From the NCBI RefSeq assembly GCF_024296865.1, contig NZ_CP101134.1, positions 2,790,001-2,854,000 on the forward strand: a stretch of DNA of 64,000 bases. Direction: 5' to 3'. Below the pieces are notes generated by a model. That model saw only the letters and a list, made by a program, of their open reading frames with translations, made no database searches and was not told the DNA's origin. The stretch is from Sphingobacterium sp. LZ7M1 (GTDB taxonomy: Bacteria; Bacteroidota; Bacteroidia; Sphingobacteriales; Sphingobacteriaceae). Positions 52,178 to 61,544 of the stretch are shown piece after piece (the first letter of the stretch is position 1; the number at the start of each line of letters is the position of its first letter). A program made the translations under genes and the position numbers.

Positions 52178-52594
52178 ATGTGGATCTTTTATGCATTACT
52201 TTCGGCCTTATTTGCAGCATTGACTGCTATTTTCGCAAAAATCGGAGTCACTCAAATCAATTCCAACCTAGCAACAGCTATTCGAACTGTCATTGTATTA
52301 TTTCTGATCTGGAGCATCGTGTTAGTCAAAGGGGAGCTGAAAGAAATTGCAAATATCTCAAAGCAGAACATCTTATTTTTAATCTTATCAGGTATTGGAA
52401 CCGGACTATCCTGGATATTCTATTTCAAAGCCCTGCAGATCGGCAATGTGTCTCAAGTTGCTGCAATTGATAAATTAAGCGTAGCCATTACTATTATCCT
52501 ATCCATTATCTTCTTAAAAGAAGCACTCACAATGAAAACTGCAATTGGGGCCGGGCTAATTATCTTAGGCACCTTGGTTCTTACCATGAAATAG
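52178..52594 (+). CDS. EamA-family half-size transporter
   Basis: A 138-residue protein with about five hydrophobic segments forming one EamA repeat: WIFYALLSALFAALTAIFAK, TAIRTVIVLFLIWSIVLV, GIGTGLSWIFYFKALQIGNV and the signature SVAITIILSIIFLKEALT. Full-length family members have two such repeats, so this one should work as a dimer. Many single-repeat members come from Bacteroidota. The substrate is unknown. It follows the PAP2 gene by 13 bases and ends the two-component system operon. Confidence 0.88.
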   Translation: MWIFYALLSALFAALTAIFAKIGVTQINSNLATAIRTVIVLFLIWSIVLVKGELKEIANISKQNILFLILSGIGTGLSWIFYFKALQIGNVSQVAAIDKLSVAITIILSIIFLKEALTMKTAIGAGLIILGTLVLTMK

Positions 52595-53034
52595 CGTTGG
52601 TTATTAAGGCATTATCAAGTGTAATTTCAAAAAATCAATCAAACTTGTTACAAAAAAATATTCAAATAATTAACTTATTGATTTTTAATTAATTAATAGT
52701 TTTACTGACAGAAAGAGTTATTTTATCAAAACTTTAATTAATTCCTAAAATATGATGGGTCAGACAACCATTCATCACAAAATAATTAGTTTTAACTAAT
52801 ATAAACCCCATATTTTCCAACTTTTACCAAAAAGGATTATATTCTTTTATTTATTAATCCAATTATCAAGTAGAGTATTATATTTTCTTAGTAATATTCC
52901 AATTTGTTTATAAATGTTAAAGTTTTTCTATATTTGACACAATCAATAATTATGAAATCAATAAGCCTTCACTTATTGAAAATGTTTAACAAATAGTATT
53001 ACTAACAAAATTTATTTACGAACAACGAAGTATT
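52595..53034. other. AT-rich leader region of the second SusC gene
   Basis: A 440-base interval without a gene. It holds a promoter candidate at 52903-52936 and an 8-bp hairpin TCAATAAG / CTTATTGA (52958-52979) in the expected untranslated leader. A 14-codon frame at 52953-52997 (MKSISLHLLKMFNK) overlaps this hairpin and could be a leader peptide, but is unsupported. Confidence 0.5.
52903..52936 (+). promoter_or_regulatory. Candidate promoter for the second SusC/SusD operon
   Basis: TTTG at 52903-52906 and TATATTTG at 52929-52936 match the Bacteroidota -33 and -7 elements, with a 22-base spacer. Transcription would start near 52942, leaving a leader of about 90 bases before the susC start. 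Confidence 0.6.
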
Positions 53035-56000
53035 ATGAAACAAAGATTACTCAGCGTTATTCTGCTGTGCTTGCTATTCGTAGGAGTAGCAAATGCACAA
53101 CTAAGGCAGGTAAGCGGTAAAGTGACTTCGGCCTTGGATGGCACCTCCTTAAGCGGGGTATCAATCCGTGTTGATGGAACGAATACTGCAACCCAGTCTG
53201 ATGGTGATGGTAACTACACCATCGATGTATCTAGAGGAAATGCAACTCTTGTATTTTCTTATATTGGATATGCAACACAAAGAGTAGCAGTAGGTACCCA
53301 ATCTACTGTAAATGTGCAATTAACCTCCTCTGACAACGAGCTTGAAGAAGTTATCGTAACGGCATTAGGGGTTAAAAGAGAAAAAAGAGAATTAGGCTAT
53401 TCTGCTGAACAAGTAGATAGCAAAACCGTTAACAAAGCCAGTGCTGTAAACATCGCCAATGGTTTACAAGGTAAAGTTTCAGGATTGAATGTAACGACCT
53501 ACAATTCTGGCGTTTTTGAAGATGTCCGCATCAATTTGCGCGGTATCAGATCATTGACAGGTAACAACAACCCATTATTGGTATTGAATGGTGTACAGAT
53601 GGATATCAAATATCTTTCTTCCCTAAATCCAAATGATGTTGAAAATGTATCTGTGTTAAAAGGCGCTGCTGCTGCAGCAATCTATGGTCCTGATGCACGT
53701 AACGGCGTGATTTTGGTTAATACCAAGAGCGGATCTGAAAAAACTGACATTAATGTAAGCCACTCTACCCAATGGCAAAACATCTCCTTCTTTCCAAAAT
53801 TGCAAAAACAATTTGGACAGGGTTACGATGGCATCATCGACCCAGTTGAGAACTGGTCATGGGGACCGGCTTACGATGGTCAAATAGTTGATATCGGCCC
53901 GCAATTACCTGATGGTAGCCAACAGACTACTCCTTATGTCGGTACAGATGAGCGCGAAAAATTCTATGACACTGGTGTCACTAATCAAACCAACGTATCT
54001 ATAAACGCAAAAGACTTTTTCTTAAGTTTAGAAAACTCTGACATCAAAGGTATAGTACCTGGTGATAAAAACAGAAGAAATGGTATTCGCTTAAACGCAA
54101 AACGTGAATTTGGTATGTTCAGAGCAGGTGCTAACTTCAACTACTCGCAACAGAACTACAACACATTTAACCAATCGGGTCCAGAAAACTATTTCACAGC
54201 CCAAGGTACAGGTGGTAATGACGGTCTATTCAGCCAATTGATCAATACAGCTGCGCATATCCCCCTTACCAGCTATAAAGATTACAAAAACAATAAATTC
54301 GCGACTTACGAGAACTGGTTCACTAACTACGGCTTGAACCCATACTTTACCTTAGACAACTGGCGTACTTCTGGCAAAAAGCAGGATTTGATTACTAATA
54401 TCGACCTTGGCTTAAAACCATTCGATTGGTTAGACTTCACCTACCGTGCAAGTTTAACGTCTAGAGGAATTGCAGAACGCGATCTTACCGTAGGTAATAA
54501 ATCTACACCTTTCGGTGAATCTCGTGGCAAGACACCTATTCCTTCTTCATTAGAAGAATATAGCTATAACCAAACAATTTTAACCTCTGAATTCTTTGCT
54601 AATGTCACTAAACAAATCAATGATGATTTCAAATTCAACGGTATCTTAGGAACCTTTGTAAGACAGAATGAATACAGAGCGACAACTGTAGGTGCAGGCA
54701 ACCTTGTAATACCAGAACTATATAACATCAGCATAAGGACCGGAAACTTAACCGGTAACTCCGACGGTTATAAAACAAGATTGTTTTCTACCTACGGAAG
54801 TGCTGGTTTTAATTACAAAAATTGGGCTAATTTAGAATTCACAGGCCGTTGGGACAAAACTTCAACTTTAGCTCCAGGAAACAATTCATACTTTTACCCT
54901 GGAGTAAATGCTGCAGTAGTGGTTTCAGATGCTCTTGACATCACTTCTGATTTCTTTAATTATTTGAAAGTTAGAGGTGCTTGGACCAATACCGCCAATT
55001 CAGACATTAGCCCTTACTTTCTTGAAGCAACATTCTCTCAAGCCAATGGATTCCCATTTGGTGTAGTTTCTGGTTTGACTGCCAACAATGAATCTTACAA
55101 TTACAACCTTAAACCAGAACGTATCAATACCACTGAAGCTGGTTTTGAAGCAGGTTTCTGGAACAACAGATTAACGTTAGAAGCTACTTACTTCTTCTCG
55201 AAAAATACTGACCAAATTATCAGGGTGAGTACTTCAGAAGCTTCTGGTTATTCAAGAACAAATACCAATGCCGCTTCATTCAACAGCAAAGGTGTTGATT
55301 TTGACTTCAACTTATCTCCATTAATTAAATTTAATGATGGTGGTATCAGCTTCAGAGGAAATTTCCTATGGAACGATTCAGAAGTAACAAGCATCTACGA
55401 GGCTCAAGGATTGAACCAAAAAGAACTTGCTGTTGGTGGATATATTGCTGCAGGAAACTATGCAATCGTGGGTGAACCAGCATTTGTTATGCGCGGCACC
55501 GACTACGAGAGAGATGACCAAGGCCGCATCATTGTTAGTGAAGCTGATGGTCGCCCTTTCCAATCATCAACCAATGTAAACTTTGGAAGAACCCTTCCTA
55601 AATGGATAATCGGATTGAACCCATCTGTAAACTACAAAAACTTCAACCTTTCAGCGTTATTTGAATATAAAGGTGGCCACGTAACTTCATTCTTCGGATT
55701 AGGTTCTGCAATGGCATGGACCGGTGTATCTGAAGCTACAGCTTACAACAACCGCGAGCCCTTTATCCTTCCTAACTCTGTGATTGAAGATCCAAACAAC
55801 CCAGGTTCATACATACCTAACACCACTGCAAAAATTGGTGAAAACGAACCTATTTACAACTACTATACAGGAGAATTCGGAAATACTGCATCTAATTTTA
55901 TTGTAAGTGCAAACCATTGGAGATTTAGGGAACTGGCATTATCGTATGATATCCCTGAAGCATGGCTTTCAGCAAGACAGAAAACCCTGAAAGGTCTTTC

Positions 56001-56172
56001 TATCGCACTTGTCGGAAGAAATTTAGCTTTATGGCTTCCTAAAGAAAACAAATTCATGGACCCTGATTTTGACAGCATGGCTTCTGATTATCCGAACGCT
56101 TATGGTAATGTCAATGACACTTCAAACCCACCTGTTAGAAATTTTGGATTTACAATAAATGCTAGGTTCTAA
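53035..56172 (+). CDS. SusC/RagA-type TonB-dependent transporter without STN domain
   Basis: A 1045-residue transporter. Signal peptide (LLSVILLCLLFVGVANAQ), carboxypeptidase-like beta-sandwich (VSGKVTSALDGTSLSGVSIR), plug (EEVIVTALGVKREKRELGYS, then VLKGAAAAAIYGPDARNGVI) and a large barrel ending NFGFTINARF. It lacks the STN domain and has no sigma/FecR partner, so its regulation differs from the 43673 transporter. It is paired with a SusD-like lipoprotein 16 bases downstream. Codon use and GC look higher than in the 39.8-49 kb locus. Substrate unknown. Confidence 0.95.
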   Translation: MKQRLLSVILLCLLFVGVANAQLRQVSGKVTSALDGTSLSGVSIRVDGTNTATQSDGDGNYTIDVSRGNATLVFSYIGYATQRVAVGTQSTVNVQLTSSDNELEEVIVTALGVKREKRELGYSAEQVDSKTVNKASAVNIANGLQGKVSGLNVTTYNSGVFEDVRINLRGIRSLTGNNNPLLVLNGVQMDIKYLSSLNPNDVENVSVLKGAAAAAIYGPDARNGVILVNTKSGSEKTDINVSHSTQWQNISFFPKLQKQFGQGYDGIIDPVENWSWGPAYDGQIVDIGPQLPDGSQQTTPYVGTDEREKFYDTGVTNQTNVSINAKDFFLSLENSDIKGIVPGDKNRRNGIRLNAKREFGMFRAGANFNYSQQNYNTFNQSGPENYFTAQGTGGNDGLFSQLINTAAHIPLTSYKDYKNNKFATYENWFTNYGLNPYFTLDNWRTSGKKQDLITNIDLGLKPFDWLDFTYRASLTSRGIAERDLTVGNKSTPFGESRGKTPIPSSLEEYSYNQTILTSEFFANVTKQINDDFKFNGILGTFVRQNEYRATTVGAGNLVIPELYNISIRTGNLTGNSDGYKTRLFSTYGSAGFNYKNWANLEFTGRWDKTSTLAPGNNSYFYPGVNAAVVVSDALDITSDFFNYLKVRGAWTNTANSDISPYFLEATFSQANGFPFGVVSGLTANNESYNYNLKPERINTTEAGFEAGFWNNRLTLEATYFFSKNTDQIIRVSTSEASGYSRTNTNAASFNSKGVDFDFNLSPLIKFNDGGISFRGNFLWNDSEVTSIYEAQGLNQKELAVGGYIAAGNYAIVGEPAFVMRGTDYERDDQGRIIVSEADGRPFQSSTNVNFGRTLPKWIIGLNPSVNYKNFNLSALFEYKGGHVTSFFGLGSAMAWTGVSEATAYNNREPFILPNSVIEDPNNPGSYIPNTTAKIGENEPIYNYYTGEFGNTASNFIVSANHWRFRELALSYDIPEAWLSARQKTLKGLSIALVGRNLALWLPKENKFMDPDFDSMASDYPNAYGNVNDTSNPPVRNFGFTINARF

Positions 56173-56188
56173 TTTAATCGAGAAGAAA

Positions 56189-57688
56189 ATGAAACAAAAA
56201 ATATTATTGGCAGTACTAGCAACTTCTTTAGTACTGTCGGGTTGTAAAGATAGTTTCTTTGATATCAACACCAACCCAAACAGACCTACGATTGCCTCTG
56301 TCACTCCTCAGTACATCTTACCGATGGTATTGAAGCAGACAGCAACAAGAATGGGAACTCAATACTCCTTTGCAGCCTCATGGACCGGATATTATGGTCG
56401 CGGTGCTAGTTATGGACCAAGTTTACCTTTGGAAAACTACAGTATCACACCTGCATTTCAGCAAGCTCAATGGGCTAATAGTTCAACCACTTGGTTTGAT
56501 GTCCTAAACGACGCCGAATTAATGGCTCAAAAAGCGGAAGAAACCAATGAAACATTTTTCTTAGGTGTATCCAAGGTAATTAAGGCTATTGGTTTTATGT
56601 ACCTTGTTGATATGTACAATAACGTTCCTTATAAAGACGCATTAAAAGGAGATGCAAATATTGCTCCCACATATGAAAAGGGACAAGACATCTATGCGGA
56701 TTTACTTGTACAACTTGAGGAAGCAAGACAAATTTTCAAGGCTAACCCCGAAATTTCAGATGCAACAGCGACAGCAGATGTCCTTTTTGGAGGCGATTTA
56801 ACCATGTGGAGAAAGCTGGCAAATACCCAATCCCTTAAATTATTGATCCACCAATCAGAGTTTGCTCAAAACCCTACTGCTGAAATTGCAAAAATTACGG
56901 CTGATGGCAGCGGATTTATTGAAGCCGGTAATTCAGCCAATTTAACCTTGAGCTTTGCCAATAACGACGGCCAAGTAAACCCTGTCTATATGTCTTATGT
57001 AGCAGATCAAAGTGGAATTGAAACAGACGCATTCAATAGAGTAAGTGCATATTTATTAGATAGATATGTATCAAATAATGATATCCGTTATCAATACCTT
57101 TTCGATAAGGCTGATGATCCTGTAGATCCTACCATTGAATATGTAGGTGCAATTTTTGGCGGACCAACCGTTCAAGGATTGTATTCTGCGAACCAATCTA
57201 GAGTAGTTGGACCAGGTATCGTTTCTTCTGGTTCTGACCCAATGTGGTTCTTTACATCTGTGGAGAGCTTATTCCTTCAAGCAGAAGCAACTCAACGCGG
57301 CTGGCTAACTGGAAACGCTAAAACTACATATGAAAACGCCGTATCGGAATCCTTCAAATGGCTAAACGTCAGCAATGCACAAACAGAAGCAGACGACCTT
57401 CTTGCGGCTTCAGCTAATTGGGATAATGCAGCCAACAAATTGGAATTGATCATTAACCAAAAATATCTATCCCTTCCTAGTATCAACAACTTCGAAGCTT
57501 GGGTAGATTACAGAAGATTGGGATTCCCTACTGACGTTCCTCTATCTGCTAATCCTAATATTCAAGGACGTAAGATCCCGCTTCGTTTGATGTATCCTCA
57601 AAGTGAATACAGCTACAACAATGCAAATGTAACTGCTCAAGGAGACATCGATCCACAGACCAGCAAAATTTTCTGGGACGTGAATTAA
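56189..57688 (+). CDS. SusD/RagB-like nutrient-binding lipoprotein (SusD-like_2 type)
   Basis: From ATG 56189 the product has 499 residues with lipobox LVLSGC. Family features are DSFFDINTNPNRPT, PQYILPMVLKQTA, AIGFMYLVDMYNNVPYKDAL, LADLLVQLEEARQIF-like helices and SVESLFLQAEATQRGWL. This second SusD type often pairs with transporters for peptides or glycopeptides as well as glycans. A strong terminator follows. Confidence 0.92.
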   Translation: MKQKILLAVLATSLVLSGCKDSFFDINTNPNRPTIASVTPQYILPMVLKQTATRMGTQYSFAASWTGYYGRGASYGPSLPLENYSITPAFQQAQWANSSTTWFDVLNDAELMAQKAEETNETFFLGVSKVIKAIGFMYLVDMYNNVPYKDALKGDANIAPTYEKGQDIYADLLVQLEEARQIFKANPEISDATATADVLFGGDLTMWRKLANTQSLKLLIHQSEFAQNPTAEIAKITADGSGFIEAGNSANLTLSFANNDGQVNPVYMSYVADQSGIETDAFNRVSAYLLDRYVSNNDIRYQYLFDKADDPVDPTIEYVGAIFGGPTVQGLYSANQSRVVGPGIVSSGSDPMWFFTSVESLFLQAEATQRGWLTGNAKTTYENAVSESFKWLNVSNAQTEADDLLAASANWDNAANKLELIINQKYLSLPSINNFEAWVDYRRLGFPTDVPLSANPNIQGRKIPLRLMYPQSEYSYNNANVTAQGDIDPQTSKIFWDVN

Positions 57689-57736
57689 TTTGCACAACCA
57701 ATCTGAGTTAATCAGATTAAGAGTATAAAAGAAGAT

Positions 57737-57770
57737 CAGCAGTAACCAAATGGTTACTGCTGTTTTTTTT
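57737..57770 (+). terminator. Rho-independent terminator after the second SusD gene
   Basis: CAGCAGTAACC / GGTTACTGCTG with a 4-nt loop, then T8. Confidence 0.95.
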
Positions 57771-57858
57771 CATTCATAGGGCAAGTAAATGCATGCTTCT
57801 CCCCTTCCTTATCCTTAGAATTTCCCTCCAAAAAGTCTGTTTTATCCCCGAATTAACT

Positions 57859-57866
57859 TACCTTTG
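57859..57866 (+). promoter_or_regulatory. -7 promoter element TACCTTTG of the ubiE/menG gene
   Basis: It fits TAnnTTTG and overlaps the TTG codon of an upstream frame extension (57864), supporting translation from ATG 57888. No clear -33 TTTG at normal spacing. Confidence 0.55.
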
Positions 57867-57887
57867 GCAGATATTAAAAATTTAAGA

Positions 57888-58625
57888 ATGAGCGACAACA
57901 AGATTATTCTTCCAGATCAGGCTTCTCAAGAGCAAAAACATGTACAGGTGAGAAAAATGTTCAATTCCATTTCCGGGAATTACGACAAACTCAACAAGGT
58001 CATTACTTTTGGCATGGAAAAAGGTTGGAAGAAAAATGTCTACAATCTTGTCGCAGCAAAAAGTCCCAATAAAATCTTGGACATTGCAACCGGAACCGGC
58101 GACATGCTCCTGCTTTTCGCAAATAGCAAAGCCTCGGAAATTATCGGAACGGATATTTCAGAAGGCATGCTGGCCGTAGCGGAAGAAAAAGTAAAACAAT
58201 TGGGACTGGAAAACAGAATTAAACTAGATCAGCAAGACGCAGAGAACCTTGCCTTTCCAGACAATAATTTTGATGCCATCAGTATTACCTATGGAATCCG
58301 AAACTTTGAAAACCTGGACAAGTGCCTACAAGAGATATATCGTGTAACAGCAGCAGGTGGTCAACTTATCGTCCTTGAAACCTCCGTACCTCAAAATTTT
58401 ATCCTGAAGTCAGGCCATTTAATCTATACCAAATGGGTAATGCCTTTATTGAGCCGTATGTTTAGCAAGGACAAAACCGCCTATAAATACCTTTCAAAAT
58501 CCGCATTAAACTTCCCGTATGGCGAGGAACTAAAAAAACGCTTCGAACAAGCCGGATTCACCGACGTAAAGATAATGCCTCAATTTTTCGGTGCCTCAAC
58601 CATTTACCAAGGAATAAAGAAATAA
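57888..58625 (+). CDS. ubiE: Demethylmenaquinone methyltransferase (UbiE/MenG)
   Basis: From ATG 57888 the product has 245 residues. It is a SAM-dependent methyltransferase with motif I ILDIATGTGDMLLL and the UbiE signatures YDKLNKVITFGMEKGWKKNV, ITYGIRNFENLDKCLQEI and YKYLSKSALNFPYGEEL. It catalyses the last step of menaquinone synthesis; Bacteroidota use menaquinone, so the menG role is expected. A terminator follows at 58644. Confidence 0.95.
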   Translation: MSDNKIILPDQASQEQKHVQVRKMFNSISGNYDKLNKVITFGMEKGWKKNVYNLVAAKSPNKILDIATGTGDMLLLFANSKASEIIGTDISEGMLAVAEEKVKQLGLENRIKLDQQDAENLAFPDNNFDAISITYGIRNFENLDKCLQEIYRVTAAGGQLIVLETSVPQNFILKSGHLIYTKWVMPLLSRMFSKDKTAYKYLSKSALNFPYGEELKKRFEQAGFTDVKIMPQFFGASTIYQGIKK

Positions 58626-58643
58626 ATCAGAAATAAAAGCTTC

Positions 58644-58681
58644 AAAAAAAGGATAGTGTCACAAAACACTATCCTTTTTTT
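58644..58681 (+). terminator. Rho-independent terminator
   Basis: AAAAAAGGATAGTGT / ACACTATCCTTTTTT around a short CACAAA loop, with T-run. It ends the ubiE/menG transcript. Confidence 0.93.
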
Positions 58682-58752
58682 ATTGTTTAAAATATCAAAT
58701 TTCTTAAATCATTTACATCACACTATTACAACCAAAAACCCCATTTCCCTGT

Positions 58753-58870
58753 CTAAATACTAAATACTAACTACTAACTACTAAATACTAAATACTATAT
58801 ACTAAATACTATATACTAAATACTATATACTAAATACTATATACTAAATACTATATACTAAATACTAATC
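58753..58870 (+). repeat. Heptanucleotide satellite (ACTAAAT/ACTATAT/ACTAACT)
   Basis: Fifteen full heptads run without interruption from 58759 to 58863, with partial units at both ends. The later part alternates ACTAAAT and ACTATAT strictly, making a 14-bp higher-order unit. The array ends 4 bases before the ATG of the antiporter gene, so any promoter and ribosome-binding region lie within it or upstream of it. Confidence 0.97.
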
Positions 58871-58874
58871 TGCC

Positions 58875-60479
58875 ATGCATACCCTACTACCCTTTATCCT
58901 GGTATTAATACTTCTGATCGTATTTTTAACCATTTTCGCCAATCAGCTTAAAATAGCCTATCCTATTCTTTTGGTTTTGGCAGGTTTGGCCATTAGTTTT
59001 GTTCCGGGTCTGCCCCTCTTAAAGATAGACCCCGACCTTATCTTCTTTGTCTTTCTACCACCGCTCCTCTATGAAGCCGCTTGGGGTGTCTCATTCAAGG
59101 AAATGAAAAAATGGTGGCGGATAATTGGAAGCTTTGCTTTTTTGGTGGTATTCTTCACCGCATTTCTAGTCGCCATCATATCCAATCAGATCATCCCAGG
59201 CTTCAGTTTGGCGTTAGGCTTTGTCCTAGGGGGAATTGTCTCCCCTCCAGATGCCGTCAGCACCGGGGCAATCACCAAATTCGTGAAGATCCCCAAATCA
59301 ACAACTGCCATTCTAGAAGGCGAAAGCCTTTTGAACGACGCATCTTCCTTAATTATCTTCCGTTTTGCTCTGGTAGCAGTAGGAACGGGACAATTTATTT
59401 GGCAAGAGGCAGGAACGCAATTCCTATGGATGCTGTTTGGGGGAGTTGGCATTGGCCTTTTGGTGGCTCAAATCTTTATTTGGATACATAAACACCTGCG
59501 CACCGAAGCAGCATCTGATATTGCCCTGAGCTTGATCAGCCCCTACTTCATGTATTGGTTGGCAGAGCAGGCGCATTGTTCAGGAGTGCTCGCGGTTGTC
59601 GCAGGTGGTCTGTACATGTCCTCACAAAGGCTTAAGTACTTGGCAGCAAGCAGTCGGATCAAGGGGGCCTCCGTTTGGGAGAGCTTTGTATTTCTATTGA
59701 ATGGAATGGTCTTTTTATTAATTGGACTGGACCTCCCCGAAATAGTGGCTGGAATCCGGGCTCATGGAACCCCGTTGGGAACGGCTATTGGCTACGGCAT
59801 CATCATCACCATCGTATTAATTGCAGCTCGAATGATTTCGGCCTTTGCTGCCATGTTAGCAACCCTCATTTTTAGGCCCCAGATTGCGCATCAACAACAG
59901 TTTAGTACCCGAAGATGGTATACTCCGCTATTGATGGGCTGGACAGGTATGCGCGGCGTGGTCTCCCTGGCTGCGGCTTTGGCCATCCCTTTAACCCTTC
60001 CAAACGGCGAAGCATTCCCACACCGGAACCTTATTTTGTTTATCACCTTTGTCGCCATCCTATTGACCTTGGTCATACAAGGACTCACCTTACCTTATTT
60101 GATTGCTAAAACCCAGCCCTTCAAAGGCTATAAAAATGAAGAAGAAATGGAAGAGGAAAATAGACGGAACATGAAGCTCGGACTAAAATCCCATGTCTAC
60201 AATTTCGTCAAGGATAGATATGAAAACCAACATCAAGGCGATGCAGCCATGGAAAGGATCTTGAAGTATTGGGAAGATCAATCCAAAGTTCAAGAACACA
60301 GTTGGATGAATGGAGTAAGCAAGCAGACCTTACTGGAAATCTTCGCTGAACAAAGGATATATTTGACCAACTTAAACAAAGATGAAAAGTATGATGAGGA
60401 ATTGATACGTCAGCAGATCTATCAAATTGACCTAGAAGAAGAAAGAATCATCTTGGTTTTCAAAAGCCATTTGCCATAA
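58875..60479 (+). CDS. CPA1-family Na+/H+ antiporter (NhaP-like)
   Basis: A 534-residue protein with about twelve membrane helices. CPA1 signatures: FLPPLLYEAAWG, GGIVSPPDAVSTGA, ILEGESLLNDASSLIIFR (conserved Asn-Asp ion site) and GWTGMRGVVSLAAALAIP. A hydrophilic C-terminal tail of about 110 residues is likely cytoplasmic and regulatory. It exchanges Na+ or K+ for protons. A heptanucleotide array directly precedes its start. A small hypothetical gene follows after 56 bases, probably in the same transcript. Confidence 0.93.
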   Translation: MHTLLPFILVLILLIVFLTIFANQLKIAYPILLVLAGLAISFVPGLPLLKIDPDLIFFVFLPPLLYEAAWGVSFKEMKKWWRIIGSFAFLVVFFTAFLVAIISNQIIPGFSLALGFVLGGIVSPPDAVSTGAITKFVKIPKSTTAILEGESLLNDASSLIIFRFALVAVGTGQFIWQEAGTQFLWMLFGGVGIGLLVAQIFIWIHKHLRTEAASDIALSLISPYFMYWLAEQAHCSGVLAVVAGGLYMSSQRLKYLAASSRIKGASVWESFVFLLNGMVFLLIGLDLPEIVAGIRAHGTPLGTAIGYGIIITIVLIAARMISAFAAMLATLIFRPQIAHQQQFSTRRWYTPLLMGWTGMRGVVSLAAALAIPLTLPNGEAFPHRNLILFITFVAILLTLVIQGLTLPYLIAKTQPFKGYKNEEEMEEENRRNMKLGLKSHVYNFVKDRYENQHQGDAAMERILKYWEDQSKVQEHSWMNGVSKQTLLEIFAEQRIYLTNLNKDEKYDEELIRQQIYQIDLEEERIILVFKSHLP

Positions 60480-60535
60480 TAAAAATAACAAAACAGCCCT
60501 TAAAGCGTTTATTAGGAAACAATAAAATCAAACTT

Positions 60536-60985
60536 ATGCCGACATTGGAACAAAGAATTGAAGAATTAAACAGACAATTTGGATTTAGGGAACATCCCGA
60601 AGACTTTAACTTTGAACTGAACCCTGAACGCATTGCCTATAAAAATGAAGCCCTACGAACCAAAAACCGGGACTTATATGCTTCCTACCTTGCAGATAAT
60701 TATCCAAGGGAAATGGATAGGGAATTAGCAGATTTTGACCAAAAAGCCAATAACTTAATCCAGGTTAGCAAAGATGAGGCTGAACAGCTTTTTGCCGACA
60801 ATAAAATCAACATGCTAAAAAGTGACATTAGTTTCAAGGACCCTGAAGCCATTTTTCAGATGAAAAAAGTAAATGAAGAAGACCTCAACTGGCATTTAGA
60901 AGGCCATGAAACAGATTTACTGAATGGCAACTCCAGACCTTATGAAGCCTTGGAAGGCAAAAGCAATATCTGGCTTTTAAAATAA
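60536..60985 (+). CDS. Hypothetical protein
   Basis: A 149-residue soluble protein, charged and helical (TLEQRIEELNRQFGF, NLIQVSKDEAEQLFADN, DLNWHLEGHETDLLNG). No signal peptide, membrane helix or recognised domain. It lies 56 bases after the antiporter gene and before a terminator at 61028, so the two probably share a transcript. Confidence 0.7.
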   Translation: MPTLEQRIEELNRQFGFREHPEDFNFELNPERIAYKNEALRTKNRDLYASYLADNYPREMDRELADFDQKANNLIQVSKDEAEQLFADNKINMLKSDISFKDPEAIFQMKKVNEEDLNWHLEGHETDLLNGNSRPYEALEGKSNIWLLK

Positions 60986-61027
60986 ACCCTCCCCACCTTT
61001 CCATACTAAAATACACACTTGATAAAT

Positions 61028-61060
61028 AAAATCCGCAACTACTGCGTAGTTGCGGATTTT
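61028..61060 (+). terminator. Rho-independent terminator
   Basis: AAAATCCGCAACTAC / GTAGTTGCGGATTTT with a 3-nt loop, then ACTTTG. It ends the antiporter transcript. The rest of the interval up to 61301 is AT-rich with no gene. Confidence 0.85.
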
Positions 61061-61301
61061 ACTTTGTTACAAAAGAAAATAATTCCAAAAAATTATTTTC
61101 ATACCCACAATTCCTTAAAAACCACGATTATATCCTAATAAACCAAATAAAGCTTACTACATAAAAGTTAATTTTATTAACATAAATATATGTTGGTTAT
61201 ACATTTACTTATTTATTTAAACAATACAATATATTTTCGCTCACATTTTTAATTATTTAGTTAATAAACACACAATAACTATTTCTTTGCAAACAAATAG
61301 C

Positions 61302-61487
61302 ATGGACCACAGCACTAACAAAAAGAAAGTTTATGTCAAGCCAATTATCCTCATCGAAGAATTCGAATTAGAGGAAGGGATTGCAGTCGGATCTTATAAT
61401 ATTAAGACAGGAGGACCTTCAAATGAACCTAAAGTAGAAGATTGGGACATGAACACAGATGGTAAATTCAAGAATTTTGATCTATAA
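61302..61487 (+). CDS. Small peptide gene upstream of the fimbrillin-like lipoprotein
   Basis: From ATG 61302 the product has 61 residues: a basic start (NKKKVYVKPIILIEEFEL), an acidic centre (EEGIAVGSYNI) and a Gly/Asp-rich tail. The K-x-Y-x-x-P, E-x-E and G-I-A-x-G-S layout recalls short peptides often found next to surface protein genes in Bacteroidota. There is no classical signal peptide. It lies 57 bases before the lipoprotein gene, in the same direction, and the two are likely co-transcribed. Confidence 0.65.
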   Translation: MDHSTNKKKVYVKPIILIEEFELEEGIAVGSYNIKTGGPSNEPKVEDWDMNTDGKFKNFDL

Positions 61488-61544
61488 ATTCTTAAAAAAA
61501 ACAATTAAGAACCAAGCTCAAATTAAACCAATACTTAATTTAAC

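Noticed and set aside
58753..58870. CRISPR array
   Set aside because: The units are 7 bp and contiguous with no spacers, so it is a satellite repeat; no cas genes are present.
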